A stretch of 33,862 nucleotides of DNA from Flavobacteriales bacterium (GTDB lineage: Bacteria; Bacteroidota; Bacteroidia; Flavobacteriales_C; GCA-002722245), in the NCBI GenBank assembly GCA_029251005.1, contig JAQXEE010000098.1, positions 1 through 33,862 of the forward strand, read 5' to 3'. The notes under the pieces are model-generated. The model worked only from the letters and a program-made list of their open reading frames with translations. It did not search any database and was not told the origin of the DNA. The translations under genes and the position numbers were made by a program. Positions within the stretch are counted from its first letter, which is position 1. Every line of letters begins with the position of its first letter. This document shows positions 8,378-16,555 of this stretch, in pieces.

Positions 8378-9196
8378 ATGGAATTAAAATTAAAAAGGCC
8401 AATTTGTTTCTTCGACCTTGAAACTACTGGAACAAATGTGTCTACGGATCGAATTGTAGAAATTGCAATCACAAAGGTTTTTCCTGATGGAAGAAAAGAA
8501 GAAAAATGTAGAAAAATTAACCCTACTATACCAATCCCCTTAGAATCATCCTTAGTTCATGGGATTTACGATGATGATGTAAAAGACGCTCCTTCTTTTA
8601 AACAAGTTGCCAAAGGAATGTACGAATTCTTAAAAGACTCAGATTTAGCTGGTTTTAATTCAAATAAATTTGATGTTCCTTTGCTACTTGAGGAATTTGA
8701 ACGTGTTGGGATTGAATTTGACCTAGAGGGAGTGAATTTAGTTGATGTTCAAAACATTTTTCATCAAATGGAACAACGAACTTTAGTTGCCGCATATAAG
8801 TTCTACTGTGATAAAGACTTAACAAATGCACATAGTGCCGCCGCTGACACAAATGCAACTTACGATGTATTAAAATCTATGTTAGACATGTACAATGGAG
8901 TTGAGTTCACAAATAGAGATGGAGAGGTATCAATTCCCGTGATTAATGACATGGAAAAATTAGGTGTCTTCTCAAAAAGAAATAATAATGTTGATCTTGT
9001 AGGACGATTCTCTTACAATAAGGAAAATATAGAAGTTTTCAATTTTGGAAAACACAGAGGAAAACCTGTTGAGCAAGTTTTATCTGAAGAGCCTTCTTAT
9101 TATGCTTGGATGATGAATGGCGATTTCCCAATAAACACGAAAAAAGTATTGGAAAGTATTAAATTAAGGATTTTACAAAAAAAATTCGGAGAATAA
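8378..9196 (+). CDS. DnaQ-like DEDDh 3'-5' exonuclease with C-terminal DUF3820-type domain
   Basis: 272 residues. The exonuclease fold is clear: FFDLETTGT gives Asp13 and Glu15 (Exo I), NKFDVPLL gives Asp99 (Exo II), and AHSAAADT gives His152 and Asp157 (Exo III), so all DEDDh catalytic residues are present. The C-terminal part (about 215-272) carries FNFGKHRGKPV and YYAWMMNGDFP, the signature of the small DUF3820-type domain often fused to such exonucleases. It is not a complete DNA polymerase III epsilon subunit by context; a general nucleic-acid trimming role is likely. It sits 6 bases after the PD40 gene and 12 bases before the next gene, so is probably co-transcribed. Confidence 0.9.
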   Translation: MELKLKRPICFFDLETTGTNVSTDRIVEIAITKVFPDGRKEEKCRKINPTIPIPLESSLVHGIYDDDVKDAPSFKQVAKGMYEFLKDSDLAGFNSNKFDVPLLLEEFERVGIEFDLEGVNLVDVQNIFHQMEQRTLVAAYKFYCDKDLTNAHSAAADTNATYDVLKSMLDMYNGVEFTNRDGEVSIPVINDMEKLGVFSKRNNNVDLVGRFSYNKENIEVFNFGKHRGKPVEQVLSEEPSYYAWMMNGDFPINTKKVLESIKLRILQKKFGE

Positions 9197-9208
9197 ATAC
9201 TCCTATCT

Positions 9209-9823
9209 ATGAAGATAATTTGTATCGGAAGAAATTTTTCAGACCACGCGAAAGAGCTTAACAATGCCCAACCAACAGAACCCGTTGTTTTTTTAAAACC
9301 TGATACGGCTTTATTAAGAAATAACGATCCGTTTTTCATCCCTGACTTCAGTAATGATGTGCATCATGAAGTAGAACTTATTGTAAAGATTAATAGATTA
9401 GGTAAAAATATACAACCTCAATTCGCAAATAAATATTTTGATGAGATTGGACTTGGCATAGACTTTACAGCTCGTGATTTGCAAGACGATTTAAAAGGAA
9501 AAGGTTTGCCATGGGAAAAATCAAAAGCATTCGATTCGTCTGCCGTAATTTCTAAAAACTTTATTAATAAGTCAGCGTTTGAAAAAATAAACAATATTGA
9601 TTTTCATTTGGAAGTAAATGGTAATAAAGTCCAAACTGGAAATACCAATCAAATGCTTTTTAATATAGAGGAATTAATTTGCTACGTATCAAAATACTTC
9701 ACCCTAAAAATTGGTGATTTGATATATACTGGTACTCCATCCGGAGTTGGTAAGGTTAATATTAATGATGAGTTAGTAGGTTACTTAGGTAGTACTAAAA
9801 TGTTTGATTTTAAGGTTAAATAA
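9209..9823 (+). CDS. fumarylacetoacetate hydrolase (FAH) family protein
   Basis: 204 residues, the short single-domain form. The metal-binding residues of the FAH fold are visible: HHEVELIV (Glu54, Glu56) and GIDFTARDLQ (Asp85). KGLPWEKSKAFD (98-109) and IYTGTPSGVG (172-181) are the other two signatures of the acylpyruvase/FAHD1-like subgroup. These enzymes hydrolyse or decarboxylate acylpyruvates or oxaloacetate; the exact substrate cannot be read here. The N-terminus MKIICIGRNFSDHAKEL is typical, so the start at 9209 is secure. The stop overlaps the next start (TAATG). Confidence 0.93.
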   Translation: MKIICIGRNFSDHAKELNNAQPTEPVVFLKPDTALLRNNDPFFIPDFSNDVHHEVELIVKINRLGKNIQPQFANKYFDEIGLGIDFTARDLQDDLKGKGLPWEKSKAFDSSAVISKNFINKSAFEKINNIDFHLEVNGNKVQTGNTNQMLFNIEELICYVSKYFTLKIGDLIYTGTPSGVGKVNINDELVGYLGSTKMFDFKVK

Positions 9824-10155
9824 TGAAAACGCTCTTTTATATATTTTGCGCTGTCACACTCTTCTCCTGTACTAAGCTTGAAAACAGATTAGAAGGTTCT
9901 TGGTTTGTCACCTATCTAATTAATGACTCAAAAACAAACGATTTTACACTTCAATTGGAGAAAGATGGAACTGGATTAAAAAATGGCCAAATTGAATTAA
10001 CTTGGAGCTTAAAAAAGAAAGTTTTATCCATAACTATATCGAACCACACTGTAAATTGGGATAACGGTAGAAATAAAAAAAATGAACAATACTTCCTTAC
10101 AACGGATAGTTTAGAAAACTTTCATCGAATGGAGATGGAAAGAATCCAAGAATAA
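9823..10155 (+). CDS. small lipocalin-like lipoprotein
   Basis: 110 residues. A lipobox is visible: MKTLFYIFCAVTLFSC, with Cys16 as the lipidation site. The mature part begins with LEGSWFVTYLIND and continues in short strands (FTLQLEKDGTGL, IELTWSLKKKVLSI), the pattern of Bacteroidota lipocalin-like or DUF4923-type proteins, where an N-terminal LxGxW motif opens a small barrel. It is the last gene of the operon that begins at 6632 and overlaps the FAH-family gene by one base. Its ligand is unknown and the family assignment is tentative. Confidence 0.72.
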   Translation: MKTLFYIFCAVTLFSCTKLENRLEGSWFVTYLINDSKTNDFTLQLEKDGTGLKNGQIELTWSLKKKVLSITISNHTVNWDNGRNKKNEQYFLTTDSLENFHRMEMERIQE

Positions 10156-10201
10156 TTGTGGATATTCCTACAGTTATATAATTATTGTAAAAATTAGATT
10201 T

Positions 10202-10477
10202 ATGCAAAAAAAATTCGGTGTTTTAAACTTAGTAGTTGTTTTAACATTTATTTTAATGAGCTGTAGCGAAGCTTCTTTAGCCGTTGATACAGCTAAAACT
10301 TCAATTACCGCTACTGATTCTTCAAGAACAGAACTTAATAATTGTGAAGCTGAATCTTCTAAAGCATGTTGCGCTAAAAAAGATGTGAAAAAACATTATA
10401 AAATTGATAGTACTAAAACTTGTAGTACTGACTCAGTAACTTGTGCCGAAATGAAAGCGAACTTAAACGGTAAGTAA
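10202..10477 (+). CDS. small cysteine-rich lipoprotein
   Basis: 91 residues with a clear lipobox (LMSC, Cys21). The mature peptide of about 70 residues is rich in Ser, Thr, Asp and Lys and holds five more Cys: Cys48, the Cys56-Cys57 pair in KACCAKK, Cys74 and Cys81. The CC pair next to Lys and the CxxxxxxC spacing at 74-81 could bind a metal or form disulfides, but no family is recognised. It lies 46 bases after the previous lipoprotein gene and is followed by a strong hairpin at 10526-10553, so it ends a transcription unit. Confidence 0.72.
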   Translation: MQKKFGVLNLVVVLTFILMSCSEASLAVDTAKTSITATDSSRTELNNCEAESSKACCAKKDVKKHYKIDSTKTCSTDSVTCAEMKANLNGK

Positions 10478-10525
10478 CAAAGGAAAGCTAGAATTCAAGA
10501 GCGCTTAAAATAAGAGTTTAAGTAA

Positions 10526-10553
10526 GATGGCACGGTAATAATACCGTACCATC
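10526..10553 (+). terminator. hairpin terminator after the Cys-rich lipoprotein gene
   Basis: GATGGCACGGTA and TACCGTACCATC form a 12-pair stem with a single C/A mismatch and the 4-base loop ATAA, starting 48 bases after the stop at 10477. The following TCAATTTAAA is only moderately T-rich, so termination may be partial. The stem is GC-rich against very AT-rich surroundings, which makes a chance origin unlikely. Confidence 0.6.
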
Positions 10554-10722
10554 TCAATTTAAAAAATATTTTCAATGTCGTATGGTTAAAATATTGTCTA
10601 GTTATTCGTGGCTATTTTTTTTTATTCCCTTAGGACTATACTTATAGCCTTGATCAAATATTCGAGAATAAATGAAAAAATTATAAATAAATTAAAGATT
10701 TTATTAAAGTTTAAACTAAAAA

Positions 10723-12114
10723 CTACTTCTTTTTACCCTTTCGTTTTGGCTTTGGTACTTTTGCTTTCGACTTCCCTCGCCCCTTTCCTTTATTTTTATG
10801 CTTATCACCTTCCTCAGCAATAAATTTATATGCTTGTATTGTTTTATGATTTGCTTTATTAGGATTTTTTAATGCTGCTTTTTTTCGATCGTGAAACGCT
10901 CCTTGATATGTAGGATCTTCCTTTCGCTTTTGACGATCTATTTCTCTTGCAAAAGCTTGTTTTTCGTCATACGAAGTATCTAATAATTCTACTTCTTTTG
11001 GAATTTTTAAAAGTTTAATTTCTTGGCCAATTAATTCTTCTATTTTCCTTATGTGATAATGTTCTACTTCGGACGCAAATGTAATTGCCACGCCTTCTTT
11101 CTCTGCTCTACCAGTTCTACCAACACGATGAACATAGTCCGTATACATAACGGGAGCATCAAAGTTAATTACGTGTGAAACTTCGCTTACGTCGATACCT
11201 CTTGCAGCAACATCAGTTGCTACAATTCCTCTTATCTTTCCTTCACTAAACTCCTCGTATGCATTTAATCGCGTATTTTGTCCTTTGTTGGCATGAATTG
11301 CTTTCCATTCACCAATTTCCATTCGATTTAAATACTTGTGTATATTTTCTGCAGTTTCTCGCGTTCGTGCAAATATTAAGACTCTACTATACTCTTCATG
11401 AATACGGAGTAAATAAACCAGTAAGTTTAACTTCGTTTTAGCATTTGGAACACGATAAAGATATTGATCAACTAAATCGATTACCATCATATCAACGTTA
11501 ACCTCAACCTTCACAGGGAAATCTAAAAACTCTTCGGTTAATTCTTCAACTTTAGGGTGAAATGTAGCCGAAAAAAGCAAGTTCTGTCGCTTATTTGGAA
11601 TGATTTCTAAAATACTATTTAACTGAGGTAAGAACCCCATATCCATCATTTTATCAGCTTCATCCAATACTAAAGTTTGGACTTTCTTCAAATAAATTTC
11701 TCCTCTTGAGTAAATATCCATGAAACGACCAGGAGTAGCTACAATTAAATCAACACCTTTTTGAACCTCTTTAAGTTGAGCTTGCATTCCCATACCTCCA
11801 ATTAGTCTACAACATCTAATATCAGTATTAACAGCATATTTCACAGCGTTTTCATAAACCTGAACAGCCAATTCCCGTGTAGGAACAAATATTAAAGCTC
11901 GTGGATGATCACCTTGAGCGTAGTTGAGTTTTCGTAAAATAGGTAAAACGAAAGCAGCTGTTTTACCTGTTCCGGTTGGTGCAATACCTAAAACATCGTG
12001 ACCATCTAAAATCTTAGGAATAATCTGCTCCTGAATTGGAGTTGGCTTTTTATAACCCAAATCAGCAATCGCACTTAACAATTGCTTATTCAATTTTAGT
12101 TCGTCGAAATTCAT
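10723..12114 (-). CDS. DEAD-box ATP-dependent RNA helicase
   Basis: 463 residues. Helicase motifs occur in order: Q motif (KKPTPIQEQ, 22-30), Walker A APTGTGKT (45-52), PTRELA (78-83), TPGR (127-130), DEAD (151-154), SAT (182-184), ARGID and HRVGRTGR in the second RecA domain. The C-terminal 80 residues are strongly basic and end in a Lys/Arg/Gly-rich tail (PKPKRKGKKK), likely an RNA-binding extension. Such helicases remodel RNA in ribosome assembly or RNA decay, especially in the cold. It starts 7 bases after the stop of the flavin reductase gene, so the two are co-transcribed. Confidence 0.95.
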   Translation of the reverse strand: MNFDELKLNKQLLSAIADLGYKKPTPIQEQIIPKILDGHDVLGIAPTGTGKTAAFVLPILRKLNYAQGDHPRALIFVPTRELAVQVYENAVKYAVNTDIRCCRLIGGMGMQAQLKEVQKGVDLIVATPGRFMDIYSRGEIYLKKVQTLVLDEADKMMDMGFLPQLNSILEIIPNKRQNLLFSATFHPKVEELTEEFLDFPVKVEVNVDMMVIDLVDQYLYRVPNAKTKLNLLVYLLRIHEEYSRVLIFARTRETAENIHKYLNRMEIGEWKAIHANKGQNTRLNAYEEFSEGKIRGIVATDVAARGIDVSEVSHVINFDAPVMYTDYVHRVGRTGRAEKEGVAITFASEVEHYHIRKIEELIGQEIKLLKIPKEVELLDTSYDEKQAFAREIDRQKRKEDPTYQGAFHDRKKAALKNPNKANHKTIQAYKFIAEEGDKHKNKGKGRGKSKAKVPKPKRKGKKK

Positions 12115-12121
12115 AATCTAC

Positions 12122-12643
12122 TTATTTCTCCAACAACAATTCTATTTGCTGTTTCATTAATTTAATCACCCCTTCATCAATTATTTCCCCTTCTTTATTT
12201 AAGACATTAAACACTTGAGAAACTGGTGGTTTAATTGGAATAACATTCATATTAAGATAATTTAAAATATTTGTTAAATCATCCATGCCCCTCGCATTAC
12301 CTTGTCTTCCTGAAGCAACACCCACCAAAGCAGCCCACTTTCCAGGTGTTTGTTTAGGATTCCAACCTTCGATAAAACTTTTAAGAATCCCAGGAAAGCT
12401 ACCGTTATATTCAGGGGAAACAATTACTATTTTATTAACACTGATAATAAACTGCTCTACAAGGCGATCAAAATCTTCATTTTTCTCCCCATACAAAGCA
12501 CTAAATAAAAAGTCTTTTGGCAAATCACTTAAATCAAGAATCTGACACGATGCGCCCTCTTGTTTTAGGAGCTCAACATACCCTTTGGCTATCTTGAGTG
12601 TTTCATTGTTTTTACGGTTAGTTGCAGCTATAATTGAAATCAT
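12122..12643 (-). CDS. NAD(P)H-dependent FMN reductase
   Basis: 173 residues with a flavodoxin-like fold. The phosphate-binding loop follows the first strand (MISIIAATNRKNNETLK), and the diagnostic flavin-side motif SPEYNGSFPGILKSFIE lies near residues 75-91; GVASGRQGNARGMDDL is the third flavin-contacting loop. The family (SsuE/ArsH/chromate reductase-like) reduces FMN, quinones or other acceptors using NAD(P)H; the specific substrate cannot be assigned. It is upstream of, and probably co-transcribed with, the DEAD-box gene. It diverges from parA across a 200-base gap holding several palindromes. Confidence 0.9.
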   Translation of the reverse strand: MISIIAATNRKNNETLKIAKGYVELLKQEGASCQILDLSDLPKDFLFSALYGEKNEDFDRLVEQFIISVNKIVIVSPEYNGSFPGILKSFIEGWNPKQTPGKWAALVGVASGRQGNARGMDDLTNILNYLNMNVIPIKPPVSQVFNVLNKEGEIIDEGVIKLMKQQIELLLEK

Positions 12644-12662
12644 AATCAGTTATTAACAATTC

Positions 12663-12708
12663 ACAAAATTTTGTTTAAAATTCAGCTTCTAAACAAAGGT
12701 TTTAAAAC
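12663..12708. promoter_or_regulatory. two AT-rich palindromes upstream of the flavin reductase gene
   Basis: ACAAAATTTTGT (12663-12674) is a perfect 12-base palindrome, and GTTTTAAAAC (12699-12708) a perfect 10-base one. Both lie 20-65 bases upstream of the flavin reductase start and near a minus-strand near-consensus -7 element (AACCTTTG, 12694-12701). They may be operator sites for a regulator of the reductase or parA. AT-rich palindromes of this length can arise by chance, so this is a weak call. Confidence 0.3.
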
Positions 12709-12709
12709 T

Positions 12710-12717
12710 TAAATTTG
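12710..12717 (+). promoter_or_regulatory. candidate -7 promoter element for parAB
   Basis: TAAATTTG matches TAnnTTTG exactly on the plus strand. Initiation near 12723 would give a leader of about 120 bases before the parA ATG at 12844. No TTG is seen at the ideal -33 spacing, so the call rests on the -7 element alone. Confidence 0.35.
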
Positions 12718-12750
12718 TTCTACCTGAAATAAGTCTGAAATGCCTATTTT

Positions 12751-12803
12751 AAAAGGTAATTCAACAAATTTAAGCATTAAATCTACGAAGAACATTACCT
12801 TTT
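12751..12803 (+). repeat. inverted repeat in the parA leader region
   Basis: AAAAGGTAAT (12751-12760) and ATTACCTTTT (12794-12803) are exact inverted copies 33 bases apart, upstream of parA. In the predicted leader RNA they could pair. A further TACCT at 12721-12725 could compete for the same AGGTA. This may be a leader structure or protein-binding half-sites. It does not resemble the known parS sequence. Confidence 0.35.
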
Positions 12804-12843
12804 GGAGATTATACGCTTAAAGGAAAAATTAAATATTTAGAAC

Positions 12844-13698
12844 ATGGGAAAAATTATAGCAATAGCCAACCAAAAAGGTGGAGTTGGAAAAACAACTACA
12901 ACAATGAATTTGGCTGCAGCCCTAGGGGTATTGGAAAAGAAAGTTTTAGTTATTGATTCTGATCCTCAAGCTAACGCAACTTCTGGTTTAGGTTTTGACC
13001 CAAGAAATATTACAAACGGTATTTACGAATGCCTAATTAATGAAGTAGAAGCGAAAGATATTATTTTAACCACAACTTCACCAAATGTAGATATCATACC
13101 TGCACATATTGATTTAGTTGGTGCTGAAGTTGAAATGATCAACTTGCCCAATCGTGAGAAAATGATGAGAATGGCTCTTGAGCCTATTAAAGATAATTAC
13201 GACTTCATTATTATTGACTGCTCACCGTCTTTAGGTTTAATTACGATTAACTCTTTAACCGCAGCAGACTCTGTAATTGTTCCTGTTCAATGTGAATATT
13301 TTGCCTTAGAAGGCTTAGGAAAGCTTTTAAACACAATTAAAATCGTTCAAACTCGAATTAATAACAGCCTTACAATTGAAGGTATTTTATTAACGATGTA
13401 TGACACGAGATTAAGATTATCAAACCAAGTTGTAGACGAAGTTAAAACTCATTTCCAGGATTTAGTTTTCGATACAATCATCCAAAGAAACACCAAATTA
13501 GGTGAAGCTCCCTCGCATGGAGAATCAATAATTATGCATGATGCAAGCTCAAGAGGTGCTACTAACTATTTAAACTTAGCAAGAGAGGTTCTTCAAAAGA
13601 ACAATCAAACTGAGATGAATCAGGAAGACAAAATCATTGATTTTGATGGGAAAAGCGGATTGGGAGAAGCAGAAAAAGAAAACGTTAACAATGGCTAA
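12844..13698 (+). CDS. parA: chromosome-partitioning ATPase ParA (Soj)
   Basis: 284 residues. The deviant Walker A motif is KGGVGKTTT (11-19) with the signature Lys11, followed by Walker A' (VLVIDSDPQANAT, near 34-46) and Walker B (FIIIDCSPSLGL). It lacks the N-terminal HTH of plasmid type Ia ParA, so it is the chromosomal/type Ib form. ParA binds DNA non-specifically as an ATP dimer and, with ParB on parS, moves replicated origins apart. The C-terminal 30 residues (after MNQEDKII) are an acidic, Gly/Asn-rich tail. It overlaps parB by 8 bases. Confidence 0.96.
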   Translation: MGKIIAIANQKGGVGKTTTTMNLAAALGVLEKKVLVIDSDPQANATSGLGFDPRNITNGIYECLINEVEAKDIILTTTSPNVDIIPAHIDLVGAEVEMINLPNREKMMRMALEPIKDNYDFIIIDCSPSLGLITINSLTAADSVIVPVQCEYFALEGLGKLLNTIKIVQTRINNSLTIEGILLTMYDTRLRLSNQVVDEVKTHFQDLVFDTIIQRNTKLGEAPSHGESIIMHDASSRGATNYLNLAREVLQKNNQTEMNQEDKIIDFDGKSGLGEAEKENVNNG

Positions 13699-14599
13699 GA
13701 AACAAGCTTTAGGTAGAGGTTTAGGAGCATTACTTTCTGATGCAAGCACAGATGTGACTTCAAGTCTTAGTGTGGCGCAAACAAGCACAGCTGTTGTTGG
13801 AAATATTGCGATGCTTAAAATCAATAAGATTGAAGCTAACCCATTCAATCCAAGAATCGAATTTGAAAAAGAAGGATTAACAGAATTAGCTTCTTCTATT
13901 AAAGAATTAGGAATCATTCAACCATTAACCGTAAGAAAATTAGGAAATGATAAATATCAAATCATTTCTGGAGAAAGAAGATATAGAGCATCTCAAGTTG
14001 CCGGATTAACTGAAGTACCTGCATATATTCGTATCGCAAATGATCAAGCAATGCTCGAAATGGCATTAGTAGAAAACATTCAACGAAGAGATTTAAATCC
14101 AATGGAGATTGCATTTTCATACAAACGTTTAGTAGAGGAATGTGATTTAACACAAGAAGAGTTAGCGGATAGGGTTGGAAAAAAAAGATCTTCTACTTCT
14201 AACTACTTAAGACTACTAAATTTACCTGCCGAAATTCAAAATGCATTAAAAGAGAAGATCATTTCATTTGGTCATGCTCGAACTTTAATTGCTTTAGACG
14301 ATGAGGAAGTTCAATCATATATTTTTGATATGATTGTCTCCGAAAAGCTTTCTGTACGAAAAGTTGAAGAGTTGGTTAAAGAAACAAAAGAAGCTCAAAA
14401 GGCAACTTCAGAGAAGAAACCAACATCTAAAAAAGAAGATGCCTTATCATTCTCCCAGCAAAAGTTCAAGGATGATCTTGTTTCTCTTTTAAATTCAAAA
14501 GTGAAAGTTAAGCCAGGTAATAATGGTGGAGGAAATCTCGTTATCTCGTTTAAATCTGAAAAAGATTTAGAAAGAATCATGAAAATAATTGATGCGTAA
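13691..14599 (+). CDS. parB: chromosome-partitioning protein ParB
   Basis: 302 residues from the ATG at 13691, which gives the typical N-terminal ParA-contact peptide KKQALGRGLGALLSD. A longer in-frame start upstream would lie inside parA. The CTPase/ParB N domain spans about 43-115, with the nucleotide-contacting GERRYRA (94-100) and ENIQRRDLNP (129-138). The helix-turn-helix (LTQEELADRVGKKRSSTSNYLR, about 154-175) reads parS, and the C-terminal dimerisation domain follows a Lys-rich linker. ParB loads at parS as a CTP-dependent clamp. It overlaps parA and the next gene by 8 bases each, so all three are co-translated. Confidence 0.96.
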   Translation: MAKKQALGRGLGALLSDASTDVTSSLSVAQTSTAVVGNIAMLKINKIEANPFNPRIEFEKEGLTELASSIKELGIIQPLTVRKLGNDKYQIISGERRYRASQVAGLTEVPAYIRIANDQAMLEMALVENIQRRDLNPMEIAFSYKRLVEECDLTQEELADRVGKKRSSTSNYLRLLNLPAEIQNALKEKIISFGHARTLIALDDEEVQSYIFDMIVSEKLSVRKVEELVKETKEAQKATSEKKPTSKKEDALSFSQQKFKDDLVSLLNSKVKVKPGNNGGGNLVISFKSEKDLERIMKIIDA

Positions 14600-15218
14600 A
14601 CTAATTACATCTTATTTTTTATTTTTTAGTTTCTTAGCTGCTTCTATTGCTCAAACAGATAGCTTATCTATTAATACAATAGAACCTGAGGATTCAAATA
14701 GTATTAAGCCTCCAAAAGTACTTAAAGAAAAGAGTCCTCTAAAAGCTTCTTTGCTGAGTACATTTATGCCGGGTACTGGACAAATTTACAATGGTAAATA
14801 CTGGAAGGCACCTATTGTTTGGGGTGGTTTTGCAAGACTAATTTGGATGTATGATTTTTACTCAAAAAAAGATAACTTTTATAAGCAAATTCTGATTTAC
14901 AAAGACAGAGGTGGCTCTGACAAACCATTGATTGACTATGTTGAAAACACAAATAATGAGTTTTCTCAGTTTTCAGGAACACAACTTGCTGCAATGACAA
15001 TTGGAACCGTCTCAGGGTATTCAGAAGATGTACGAAAAAGAAAACAACAAGTAATTATTGGTTCAGCTGTTTTTTATCTTTTTCAAATAGTTGATGCTTC
15101 CGTCGACGCTCACTTTTCCACTTTTGATGTCAGTGATGATTTAACACTAAGAATTCAACCAGCACAATTCCCATCATTACCTAATGCAAATGGTCTAAAG
15201 CTGAGTTTTAATTTTTAA
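14592..15218 (+). CDS. DUF5683 protein, predicted inner-membrane or exported
   Basis: 208 residues from the ATG at 14592 (a TTG directly precedes it). The N-terminus is a signal peptide or anchor (ITSYFLFFSFLAASIAQ). The core has the conserved LLSTFMPGTGQIYNGKYWKAPIVWGG block near residues 55-80, which marks DUF5683, plus hydrophobic segments near IIGSAVFYLFQIVDASVDAHF. This family lies directly after ParB in many Bacteroidota and is of unknown function. Here the start overlaps the parB stop by 8 bases, so the linkage is tight. Usual neighbours dapB and lepB do not follow; instead the gene converges on an RNA methyltransferase gene. Confidence 0.85.
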   Translation: MRKLITSYFLFFSFLAASIAQTDSLSINTIEPEDSNSIKPPKVLKEKSPLKASLLSTFMPGTGQIYNGKYWKAPIVWGGFARLIWMYDFYSKKDNFYKQILIYKDRGGSDKPLIDYVENTNNEFSQFSGTQLAAMTIGTVSGYSEDVRKRKQQVIIGSAVFYLFQIVDASVDAHFSTFDVSDDLTLRIQPAQFPSLPNANGLKLSFNF

Positions 15219-16555
15219 AACTCCTTTCTAATTCTATATTCTTTTGGATAATTATTATTCAATCTGTTACCAACCTTTTTCACCCAACCCAATCCTTGAT
15301 TCTTGTATGTTATAAGTCCCCATGATTTTATATCAGGCACCTCACTTAAGTCCTTCTTTTGTAAGAATTTAATCGCTTCTTCCTTTGAGACTTCAATTGT
15401 TTCTATTTTATTTAAATCTAACTCATGTGAAAGAGCCAACTCATGAGAATACTTTAGCTTTCCTTTAATATCTTGTCCAAGTTCACAACCAATCTTAAGC
15501 GGTTTTAATTCCCACAGCATACACTTCACAATGTCTTCGAATTCTTCAGGAAAACTATGAACCATATCCTTTATTACATACTTTCTACAACCATTATCTA
15601 AAGGATTTTCACCATCCCATTTATCTAATCGCACATTCCGAATTCTCTTCGGCATCTTTAACTTATGACGTCCTCCAAAAACCTTTATTGCTGAAATAAA
15701 AAAACCTTCACCTTTCGTTTTTCCTGGGAAAAACTGATATCCTTTAAGTCCACCAACTTCAACTATTTCAATCGAGTTTTCAGCGCAGTAGACATCTGAA
15801 ACAAAATCAAAATCTTCAACATTATAATTTTCCTCAATCCAAGCCAAGTTTTCTTTATTCTCCTTATCGTTAAACGTGCAAGTGCTGTAAATTAAAACTC
15901 CGCCATCTTTTATGGTTGGAATAATATCAGTGATGATTTTTTGTTGTCGAGTACAACAAATGTCAACTCCACGCATATTCCATTCTTTACGAGCGTTTTG
16001 ATCTTTTCGAAACATACCTTCACCACTACAAGGAGCGTCTGCTAAAACAACATCAAAGAATCCTAAATATTCTTTAAAATCTTCCGGATCATTATTTGTA
16101 ACGGCGCAATTACTACTGCCCCATTTATCTAAATTCTCTTTTAAAATCCAAGCTCTAGATCGTACAATCTCGTTGGCTACCAAAAATGCACTTTTAGGTA
16201 ATAATGCACTGATATGTGTAGATTTACCTCCTGGAGAGGCACATAAATCTAAAACAGTCTTCGCTTTTAAATCAATCGCTTTTAAAATTTGCTCTAAAAA
16301 CATACTACTTGCCTCTTGCGAGTAATATACTCCTGCATGAAACAAAGGATCAGCAACAAAACTTGGTCTTTCCTTTAAGTACCTTCCTTCTTTACTCCAA
16401 GGAACCTGCTCCTCATCCTTAAATAAATTGTGTTGTTTAAAAGGATTTTGGCGTATTGAATAAACAGGATCTAAATTTAAAGCTATTACTAAAGCCTCTT
16501 TTGCTTCAGTTGAAAGATTTAAGGAATCAATAAAACTTGATGGTAATTCAATCAT
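15215..16555 (-). CDS. RsmB/NOP-family RNA cytosine-C5 methyltransferase (RsmF-like)
   Basis: 446 residues. SAM-binding motif I is DLCASPGGKS (103-112). Motif IV is DAPCSGEGMFRKD with Cys176, and motif VI is IYSTCTFN with the catalytic Cys226, so both m5C cysteines are present. The C-terminal third resembles the PUA-like RNA-binding region of RsmF. RsmF methylates 16S rRNA; the specific site in this organism is not visible. It overlaps the upstream M48 protease gene by the ATGA junction and its stop shares TTAA with the convergent DUF5683 gene. Confidence 0.92.
   Translation of the reverse strand: MIELPSSFIDSLNLSTEAKEALVIALNLDPVYSIRQNPFKQHNLFKDEEQVPWSKEGRYLKERPSFVADPLFHAGVYYSQEASSMFLEQILKAIDLKAKTVLDLCASPGGKSTHISALLPKSAFLVANEIVRSRAWILKENLDKWGSSNCAVTNNDPEDFKEYLGFFDVVLADAPCSGEGMFRKDQNARKEWNMRGVDICCTRQQKIITDIIPTIKDGGVLIYSTCTFNDKENKENLAWIEENYNVEDFDFVSDVYCAENSIEIVEVGGLKGYQFFPGKTKGEGFFISAIKVFGGRHKLKMPKRIRNVRLDKWDGENPLDNGCRKYVIKDMVHSFPEEFEDIVKCMLWELKPLKIGCELGQDIKGKLKYSHELALSHELDLNKIETIEVSKEEAIKFLQKKDLSEVPDIKSWGLITYKNQGLGWVKKVGNRLNNNYPKEYRIRKEF

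Noticed and set aside
10608-10823. 71-codon plus-strand frame after the hairpin at 10526
   Set aside because: Begins at a GTG in a T-rich stretch and runs into the 3' end of the helicase gene on the other strand; composition explains it.
13576-13917. 113-codon minus-strand frame across the parA/parB junction
   Set aside because: Antisense to two clear genes, without a family signature.
12644-15218. Search for a parS site near parAB
   Set aside because: No sequence like TGTTTCACGTGAAACA or a close variant was seen by eye; the palindromes present are AT-only and differ from it.
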